From the NCBI GenBank assembly GCA_023512835.1, contig CM042089.1, positions 54,121,427 through 54,185,426 on the forward strand: a stretch of 64,000 nt of DNA, read 5' to 3'. The DNA comes from Taxillus chinensis. Taxonomy: Eukaryota; Streptophyta; Magnoliopsida; Santalales; Loranthaceae. The notes beneath the pieces were generated by a model, which saw nothing but the letters and a program-made list of their open reading frames with translations, ran no database searches and was not told the DNA's origin. Shown here piece after piece: positions 56,277-64,000 of this stretch. Each line of letters opens with the position of its first letter. Within the stretch, counting starts at the first letter, position 1. The position numbers and the translations under genes are program-made.

Positions 56277-57777
56277 TGATGACGTGCATTTTATGCCGTT
56301 ATTCTAGTGTTTATGTAAGGTGTTTAAGAGCATGATTAGAGCCTTATTGTATTATATTTCACATATATCTGCTTTAACCCCTAGGAAGATGCTATTTGCA
56401 AATACATGCGCTTTTAAGCTGTTTTGGTAGGTTTTGGAGATCACTTTTGACCAAGTATATGCCTCAAACCAATTGGCGTGCAGAACAAACATTTCTCAGC
56501 ATGATATCCGCTATCTCCCACAGAAGTTTCAGAGCAATCGGACGTGAACGCCAATTGGACTGAAATGGCGTGCAAGCATATGTTTGCTTATCTGCCTTCT
56601 ACAAGATGCAAGGAAGCTTGGGGAAGAATTTCAGCTAATTTGGAGGTGCACGCCAATTGGGCATATGACGTTCAAATTAACGTGCAACCATATTTTTGCA
56701 CCGATCCAGTCATTTTTCTATGCTGATCATTCTTTCCTAAAGGGCCTTGTCCATATTGTGCTTGGATTGAGAGATTTTAAAGTTTGTAGTGTCATTTAAA
56801 CCCAATGTCGTTTTGATAAATGGGCTAGGGTACACTTTATAACACACATCAAGGCCCATCCATTCTCTATAAATAGAGGTTCTACACGTCCAAGAAGGGG
56901 AGGCAACACATTCTACACGTTTTTGAAGAGAGAGAGACGTTTGGGAGGCTGTTCCTGACCTAGGAGAGTAGCCGTCGCAGCCGTCGCGGATTTTGGAAAC
57001 TTGGGTTGAAGCTTTGCTGTGCGCGTGGATAAAAAGAAGATGTTGAGCTTTTCTGCTTTGTGTTTGCTTGTAATCATGTGTGAGTAGTTTCCTTTATCTA
57101 GGGGAGCAATGTAGCCCTCTATGTTGTCAAACTGATTAATTGAATTTTGAGTTTGTTTAATTGAGATTGCATGTTTTATGGATCTGTTCTTATCTTTTAT
57201 TATCTGGGCTGTACACCTGGGTTTTCTTAGCCTTAGTCTGAGGCTGATCTTTGATTCATAACTTATTTGTGATTGGTGTGACCATTATCCTGTCATGGGT
57301 ATGATAATTAGGCTTTGCATGTTGATGTCATGATGACCATTCAGGCAGACAGTACTTAGAAGGGTTGGTAATGACCAATTACAGTACCTTGGCTTAGTTA
57401 TAGCATGTTATCAATTAAATAATCTCAAGAACCTTAAAATCAGTAGAAACAACATAGGGAGGTGAAGTTATGACCCTAGATGCCTTTAATCCTTGAATCT
57501 TAATCCTAAAATCAATTTGCTTTCTTTGTTTGTTCAGAAAACCAAATAAAAATTAGATCTTTAGTTATAAAAAAGAAAACTTTTTGCCAAGACATTTTAT
57601 AGGGCAAGAGTAATTGGGTGTTTTGATTTAAGAACTAGAAAACTAGGCTAATCCCTGTGGGTTCGACCCCTTGCTTGTTGCTATTCTTTTAGTGCAAACT
57701 TAGGGAATTTATTATCTTAAAGAGAGATTTAACGACATTAGCTAGCTCTTTTAGAGATGCTAAAAATCTGTCTATCA
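56277..57777 (+). repeat. 3' LTR of element B2
   Basis: This LTR is 1501 bp, TGATGACG...TCTATCA. It differs from 42609-44099 at scattered sites, including both termini. It is followed by ctaac and the rest of the solo LTR. Confidence 0.9.
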
Positions 57778-57782
57778 CTAAC

Positions 57783-57853
57783 CCCTTTATCCAACTTGGG
57801 TAAAGGGAGGGTCACGTTCCGGTCTCCTCGGGTTGGAAATCCAGGGCGCGACA
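57783..57853 (+). repeat. Solo LTR inside element 2 LTR, right end
   Basis: These are the last 71 bp of the LTR that starts at 40777, ending CCAGGGCGCGACA. They parallel the end of the host LTR at 58948-59022. gagag follows at 57854-57858. Confidence 0.8.
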
Positions 57854-57858
57854 GAGAG

Positions 57859-59022
57859 TTCTTGAGCGCTGCTGCTGGGGTGATTCGCGTGGGTGGACGA
57901 CATCTAGCGTAGGAGCAAGAGCAAGGAGGAACCTTTTGAGGTAGGGGTTCTGTCTCTTCTAGTCCCTTCCTGGGGTGAGGCCCTGTGGTGGATGATTTAT
58001 AGAGTATTGTCATTGTTGTATATAATATATATATATATATATGTAAATCCATATAGGTGTAATCTCCTATATGGATGTTGGCCTTCAATGGCTTATTTTG
58101 TTTGGTGTGAACTCTTGGGGTTCGTTGCGTGGCAATGGGTCTTAAAGGCCATAGGGAATGTCTGTGTTGTTTGTTAGGCTTCATTCTGCTGTAGGTTCAC
58201 GTGCGGAAACCTTGAGGTTTCCGGGGGGGGGGAATATATTTGATTATATGCCTGTGTTGCTGAGATGCATGCTATGTGTTTGGTTTTATGCCTGTGTGGT
58301 TGAGATGCATGTTATGTGTTTGATTGTATGCCTGTGTGGCTGGTTGTGAGGCCTGTGTGGATGATTGTGAGCCTGTGTGGCAGGTTGTGAGCCTGTGTGG
58401 ATGATTGTGAGCCTGTGTGGCTGATTGTGGGCCTGTGTGGCCGGGTAGCCTGTGTGGCTATGGAAATAGTTATGTTTGCCCTTGTGGTTTTCATGCTGTC
58501 ATATTTATTTAAGTTAAATAAAACCTATACATACCTGTATCACGACACTGCACCAGTACACGTTGACATGTAGGTGCTAGGAGCATGGGATGGGTTGCGG
58601 AGACATGGTCCCTAATGAGCTGTGGTTGCTCACCCCTCCTACTGCATTTGTTTTCTTTCAGGGACCTACAGGCGTTAGGTGGGAATACCAAGGTGGAAGA
58701 CAGTTCTGCGATGTTGCTTTGTTTAAATGTTATTTTGTGTTATGATGTTTTGTGGGACTTTGCAATCCCAGTGGAAAATGATGTAACCCAGTGGGGAAAT
58801 GTTGTAAAAATGGTTTTGACTGTAATAAAGGCATGTTGGGTTTGTAAACATTTAATTGTGGTTTGAAATTATGAAATACATGATTTTGTTTTTTTCTAAA
58901 TATCTGTAGTTGATGTTTTTGTTGTTCTGTGTGGAGTTACTTGTCCTAACCCCTTGCCCATCGGGCGGGGTAAAGAGGAGTCACGAACCGGTTTCCCCAG
59001 GTTAGAAATTTGGGGCGTGACA
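57859..59022 (+). repeat. 5' LTR of element 2, right part
   Basis: It continues the LTR begun at 40153 and ends TTTGGGGCGTGACA. It contains an AT tract (58023-58041), two 40-bp repeats at about 58245-58325, and about six 20-bp units of GATTGTGAGCCTGTGTGG type at 58320-58455. There is no gene. Confidence 0.8.
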
Positions 59023-59025
59023 AAA

Positions 59026-59037
59026 TGGTATCAGAGC
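59026..59037 (+). promoter_or_regulatory. Primer-binding site of element 2 (initiator Met type)
   Basis: TGGTATCAGAGC lies three bases after the LTR end and fits the initiator tRNA-Met 3' end. Confidence 0.85.
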
Positions 59038-62000
59038 ATGGTCTAATTGGCCTAGGGTAGTTGCCGGATCTGGTTATCTTGAGTCCTTTGGAGGAGCCTG
59101 GAGGGACATGCCTGATCAACATGGTCCTCTTTAAACCTCTAAGGTGTACTTGGAGTAGTCCAGTCTTGTGGTAGGATTTGCATGCATTGGCATTAGGGCA
59201 TTAGTTGCATTTGTTTTTTATATGTGATTGTGTGGATAACTGTGATAAAGCTTTAAATGTGATAGGAAAATATGAATAACGTGCTAAAGTTTTAATTGTG
59301 CAACTCTAATTTTGTGATAACTTGAGCATGAAAGCAAGGAAAAGAATTTGTGGTATTGAAACTGTGTGCTTGTGAACTTGAAGCTTGTGAAATGTGAACT
59401 AAAAAAAATACAATAATGTTGGTGTTCTGTGAATGATTGAGCATGTGATTTGTATGGTATTGTGTGGAATAAGCGAGGTTATGAGCAATGTGATGGGGTG
59501 TAAATTTGTATAGTCGATGAAATGTGAATCTATGAATTTGTGTAGTGATAATGCGTGTTACAGCTCAAACTGCTTAGTCGGTGAGAGAGGGGTGTTAACC
59601 TGGGGTGCTACCTTTTCGTGTAGCCAATGTTTCTGAAAACTGTAAACCGTGCGACTATCGAGGTAACAAAGTAGGCCGCAACTCAGGTTGGGCAAGTGGG
59701 AGAGTAGCAAGCTAAAAGTAAAAATCCAATCACGGCAGAGGTTGGTGTCTTGAGCCCGATTATTCAAGGGGTGAGGGATGCGATTCGACAACTGATTAGG
59801 AGCAAGGTATGCCAAGAGCTGTCAACCCATATCATTGAGAGCTTGTGTGAGGATCAACTGAAGCAAAATTTTCCTAACCGATGGAAAGGACCTAAGAGGC
59901 AGAGGGCGCAAATTTGAGAGTAGCCACGAGTTTCAAGATGGGGGTTAACTCCCAACACTTCCGTTTGAGTTCCGTTTCCCGAAGGGTTGTGCCTGCTGTG
60001 GACAACCGGGACATTGGACAAGAGAGTGTGCCAAGAAGCAATATCTGTGTCGCCTCTATAGAAAAGTAGAACATCTTTGTATAGACTTTTTTTGTAGGAC
60101 CAAGCTAGAGGACTGGTTCAGCGAGCTAGGGGTAAAGCTCAACGTCGAGTCTTGATTGGAGGCAGGAGGACTACCTAGTGAGGCCAGTAGAAGAGCAAGG
60201 CAGAACTTTCCTTAATAAAGGATATGATTTCAATTCTCATGTGATAAGACTTCATTTTTATAGGCAGTATCGTGTCCCTTTAGTGATAGTTATCGGTTGA
60301 GTCTCATACTAGTTTATGTAAGGATGGGTGAACCTTTAATTGCTAAGTTCTTGGCAATTGAATTCGGTCGCCTATGATAGAGGGGTATGCTCGTCGGGAG
60401 GGCTTTTGAGCCACAATTTTATCTTAGGTGAAGCTTAAAAGATCGTTTGGGTTACCATTTTGAATGGATGTGGTTGGTGACCGGTTTAAAAAAAAAAAAA
60501 TTTTGGCACTCGTGGATAATCAAAGTAATCAAATCTTGTAGGCTACCATTTGCTAGTGGGAGGGAATTTAGATTGGCTAGCTAGCAGAGCTTGAGGCGTG
60601 AAGTGATGGCTTGTGGGTTGTTGTGTGACCCCTCCATGGCAACCTTGAATAATAGAAATATGTTTTTATGTGGATAGAGGTATGTGTTGGAGTACCGCAT
60701 GAAAGGGATATTCCTATGGTTACCTTTCCAAGCGTTGGGGTTGAAGGAGGACAACGCAGCTAGTATAGCTCGCTCCTTGAGTCCTTGAGTCCTTGCATCC
60801 TTGAGGTGTTATCTTGTTGCCTAGAGTGGTCATTGCAAATTTTGGTTAGTGACTATATGGGTGTTATGAGTTCTCGGATGGCCAAGCAGTGGCCATGTGT
60901 CATGCTTGTAGTGTATGGGAGACACCGAGTAATGTAAAAAGGATATGTTGTGAAACTAGTATGTGCATGTATAAAATGTGCAGTGTTCTAGAACTAAACT
61001 ATTGGCTAAAAGAGGGTTTTGAGGATCGTGCCTGATGCATCCAATCGGTAAAAGGAGGGCCATTCCATTTGGTTCGTGTTTTGTGGGGAATAGGCTTTAA
61101 GGAGGGGAGAAGGTATAAGGCTAGTATGTTTTACTCTTCATGTGTTTTGTGTTTGTTTTGCATTGTGGTTCATTTTATGTGTTAGTTTTTTTGTGTTTCA
61201 TTGCATGTGTTGAAAATGTGGTATGGTGTTGTTGTATGTATTGCATATGTGGTAAAGGTATATAGAGGAGTTGCTACGTGTGGCTATTGTGACATATATG
61301 TGTAGAGGAGGATGAGGTGTGGTGCATTGGCATATTAAATGTGGTGTGAGGATGAAGGAGAGTGTTATATGTGATGTTGTTTATGTTATTCCTTGTGTGG
61401 TGCAATGGCCGGCTGTTAAATATTAAAGTGTTGATGTGCTGGGAAAAGGTTGTTTGATTCCCATAGTTGCTTTTGTTGTGACAGTTTTTGCTTGCAAGGG
61501 GTTTTAGTGCTACTCCTTGGGGAGAGATTTATGTCAGGCGGATATCATAAAGGTGTATGTTTTAGAGCGGTGGTGGTAGGCAGATGACCTACATCTGTTC
61601 TCCTTGAAAACCTTTCATGTGCAGTATCACGCGGTAAGTGAGATGGTTCACATCATCAAGGTGTTGGTATGTTTGGGAGCTACGTGAAAGTCCCGAATCA
61701 GGAGTTTCCATGTCTTATGTCCTATGCCTACCCGGAGGAATTGCAGTGACCACATTAAGCTGTGGCTAGAGCCTGAATATTTCTTGGTCAGAGGAGAAGT
61801 CACACTTTATTGCATATGGTGTCTGCCGACTCGGTAAGGCGTTATCTCTTGGGCTGTAATGTAAGCCTCAGTTAATGTGAAGGATGTGTGGGCCCTTGGT
61901 GGATTCCAATTTAACCGTGATCAAGGATGCTAGTACGAAGTGTTCGAGAGGCGTTATTTGTGTGGCGTTCTGGTTCATGGAATTCTTTAGTAGATTCTCA

Positions 62001-63620
62001 AAGTCGGTGACTGGTGATAGCCCGAAGTTGGATTTTGGTCTTGCTGTGGTTGTGTATAGTACTGAATTTGTTATTTTGAGTTAATCTTTGGACTCCATTG
62101 GGCATCATATTGACTGTGACCGAATGGTTGAGGGCAAACTCCATCCTAGTATAGTTATGTCCTGGATTGTAAGTCATTTTGAGTCACCATTGGTGTTGGC
62201 TGGGTTCCAATATTCCTTGATTGAGGATGTGTTCCTGGGAGCCCCACGCATGTTTCACAATAGAGTGAGGCAGTTTCAGCAGTGATGATGGTGTTGCTGT
62301 GGTGATCTCCCGTGTGGGAATGTGATTGTGGTTTGCATAATGCTCTTATCCTGCTTATTTGTGTTTCATTGTGACCTCATTGTGCCTACTGTAAGGGCGA
62401 GGTCTACATATGGGGTGTGGCTGCGTTGTAATTTGTTGGTGTCAGTTGACATCAACTCTGAGTGGTGGGTTATTGTTAGGTATCTTCAATTGTAAAGTGT
62501 TCGTCCTATTGTGACGCGAGTAGGCGTCTAAAGCAGAGTACCCCGTTATGTCAATGCAGTGACTTCTCGTTCAATCATATGAATTCTAACGACTACATGC
62601 TTCCCGCTTAGGCTGATGGTGTTGGACTTGTTTGGTTGTCAGGGTCTTAACGAATCTATGGGAGGTTTCTCGACTTCACTGTTGTCAGACTTGCTCACAT
62701 GAGTTGTTGTCAGTGCGCTAATTGGCCAAGCTCTAGTTCTTGATATGCTCATAAGTGATACGTTTGTGTTGGATAAATGGAGGTACTCATTTGGAAATTA
62801 CTAACCATGTTTGTAATAATTAATACTGTATATGTTGCTTTGATCTCATTGTGGTGTTTGCTGTTTGGCTTCTCCTTTTGTGGATGAAAAGTCCGACGGT
62901 GGGAAGGTTGTGAGGAAACTCCCAACTCCCAACGGATGAGTTTGTATGGTGTTGGTGAATGGACAGTGGAACTTTAAAATGCATTAGGGATGGAAGTATA
63001 TGTCTTACACCATCGTGACATGTGAATACTTGTGAACTATGTGTTAGGTGAGGAGGACATGGGTTGTTTGTGAGATTAGAATATGTGTTTCCCTTTCGTG
63101 TTGTGTTATAATGGGTTTGTGGGTACGTGCCTTCATGTGTGTGGTTGTGTGATATCCTCAGTCGCGGGTATGTGAAAGGTTGTGGGAATTGTGCATTCGC
63201 ATGTGCGTTATAGAAGGTGTGTTGTCTACTCGAGGATGACACGTCTTGCGGAGGAGACATGGGAACGTGAGTCCATGATGCATGAGCAGCACCCGGAGTT
63301 GCTCGAGGACGAACAATCTTGAGGGTGGGAGGTGGCTTCTGGCCAAGTGCTAGTGATGCGGTTTTATGTTGTGTATTGTCCTTTAGACATGTATTTGTAT
63401 TTGAGATGTGTTTTGAGAAGTGTATTTGTGACATGCGGGTATGTGTTATATGCATTGTGGTGGTGCCTTGTTGAGTTTGTGGACGTATGTCCTGTTATAT
63501 GCTGTGTGCAGTGTATGATCTATTTATGTGTTGTGGCTTGTGTTTTGTATAGTGGGTTGCATGTGTTTGTTATTCCTCGCAGTCCTAGTGGCATATAGTT
63601 TCTTTTCGAGGACGAAAAGT
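59038..63620 (+). pseudogene. Decayed interior of element 2
   Basis: No long open frame remains. A CCHC knuckle is at 59988-60029 (CACCGQPGHWTREC), followed by a broken second knuckle (CRLYRKVEH). The end of an integrase is at 63251-63322 (EETWERESMMHEQHPELL and an acidic end, stop). I could not recognise protease, reverse transcriptase or the integrase core in between, and short frames at 61884-62285 match nothing I know. At 4.6 kb it is about as long as a normal chromovirus interior, so it is mutated rather than simply deleted. Confidence 0.6.
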
Positions 63621-63636
63621 CTTAAGGGGGAGAGGA
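63621..63636 (+). promoter_or_regulatory. Polypurine tract of element 2
   Basis: CTTAAGGGGGAGAGGA abuts the 3' LTR. It is identical to the chromovirus 1 tract at 6393-6408. Confidence 0.85.
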
Positions 63637-64000
63637 TGTAATGACCCATGTTTTGGGAAGAATAAGCTGGAATGAAGATGAATAGTACCCTAGGCGAATG
63701 CTTGGGTCGAAAGGTTGAAGACCCGAAGATTTGTGTCGTAGGGTCGAAGACTGAGGGTCGAAGGTCGAAGAACGAGGGCCGAAGGTCTAAGGGTCAAAGT
63801 TTGAAGGTTTGAGGGTTGAAGGTTTGATCTTCGAGACAGATCTTCGACGCAGCGTTTCTAGCGATCTTCGAGGCTGCGACTATGAGGCTCCGAGGCGGTG
63901 ATCTTCGAGGCAGTGTTCTATGAGTCTTCGAGGGAGTATTTCATTTATCAAAGCTACGTCATTTTGATGGTGTGTTTCATATCATTCATCAAAACTACGT
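63637..64000 (+). repeat. 3' LTR of element 2, cut by window end
   Basis: It starts TGTAATGACCCATG and aligns with 40153-40560. It includes the GGTCGAAG repeats and the first palindrome units (from about 63940). Confidence 0.85.

Larger units (their letters stand above)
42609..57777 (+). mobile_element. Athila-type element B2 with Ulp1-type 3' ORF
   Basis: It is flanked by ctaac (42604-42608 and 57778-57782). The order is 5' LTR, primer site, gag, protease, RT-RNase H, integrase, spacer with TATA box, accessory ORF split by a solo LTR, 3' untranslated region, and 3' LTR. Without the solo LTR it is 13.2 kb. It is the fullest relative of B1. Its 3' LTR starts TGATGACG against TGATAACG at the 5' end. 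Confidence 0.9.
40153..64000 (+). mobile_element. Degenerate chromovirus-like element 2, plus strand, runs off window
   Basis: The 5' LTR is in two pieces (40153-40776 and 57859-59022). It is followed by a Met-type primer site, a 4.6-kb decayed interior, a polypurine tract (63621-63636) and a 3' LTR starting at 63637. The interior keeps a gag knuckle and an integrase tail EETWERE like chromovirus 1. The right end and target duplication are outside the window. Confidence 0.8.

Noticed and set aside
58312..58494. His/Thr repeat ORF on the minus strand
   Set aside because: It is the translation of 20-bp tandem repeats in the element 2 LTR.
62820..63455. 211-codon minus-strand ORF
   Set aside because: It is antisense to the integrase end and 3' region of element 2. 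Composition is His/Thr/Ser-rich from GTGTG-type sequence and there is no domain.

Overview
The window is a plant nuclear repeat block, most likely from a eudicot. I can support no ordinary host gene, tRNA or rRNA in it. Nearly every base belongs to LTR retrotransposons: Ty1/copia, chromovirus-type Ty3/gypsy of Tekay/Del aspect, and Athila-type Ty3/gypsy with a tRNA-Asp-like primer site. The species cannot be named from the sequence.

Layout. The outermost sequence is a single minus-strand copia element. The C-terminal half of its gag is at 1-464, the N-terminal half at 38821-39640, and its primer site and 5' LTR at 39703-40152. About 1.8 kb of this element has been expanded to 64 kb by two towers of nested insertions. 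Left tower: the copia gag is split by a second copia-LTR element (465-38820). That element is split by a minus-strand chromovirus (4444-37228, target duplication gtgca). The chromovirus is split by a plus-strand Athila-type element A (9285-32787, ggtac), and A is split by a minus-strand Athila-type element B1 (12289-22868, atttg). Right tower: the copia 5' LTR is split by a degenerate chromovirus-like element (40153 to beyond 64000). The GA tract of its 5' LTR holds a solo LTR (40777-57853, gagag). That solo LTR is split by Athila-type element B2 (42609-57777, ctaac), and the 3' ORF of B2 is split by another solo LTR (51993-53957, attgt). The target duplications are perfect 5-mers except the oldest, which is decayed.

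Main biology. Besides gag-pol, four elements carry the same accessory gene or part of it. It has an N-terminal region resembling the 'putative plant transposon protein' domain, a charged coiled-coil middle, and a C-terminal cysteine-protease domain with the Ulp1/SENP (C48) layout: His, Asp 17 residues later, then Gln and Cys 6 apart. In elements A and B2 it lies downstream of integrase, where Athila elements usually carry an env-like ORF. It follows a long spacer and has its own TATA box 85-130 bp before its ATG. A third copy with its own TATA box lies alone between copia LTRs, and B1 keeps only a 59-residue protease tail. All copies are broken here by stops, frameshifts, deletions or insertions.

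The LTR promoters of the chromovirus-like and Athila-type elements also share modules. These include a 250-350 bp block built of GCACGTGAA/TTCACGTGC or GCACGCCAATT/AATTGGCGTGC inverted repeats, a palindrome ATCAAAAC-n6-GTTTTGAT, a TATA box and a CT/GA tract. Related inverted repeats recur upstream of the accessory gene. Some junctions record recombination: a 0.5-kb duplication of flanking gene beside the chromovirus 5' LTR, and a 29-bp duplication inside its reverse transcriptase.
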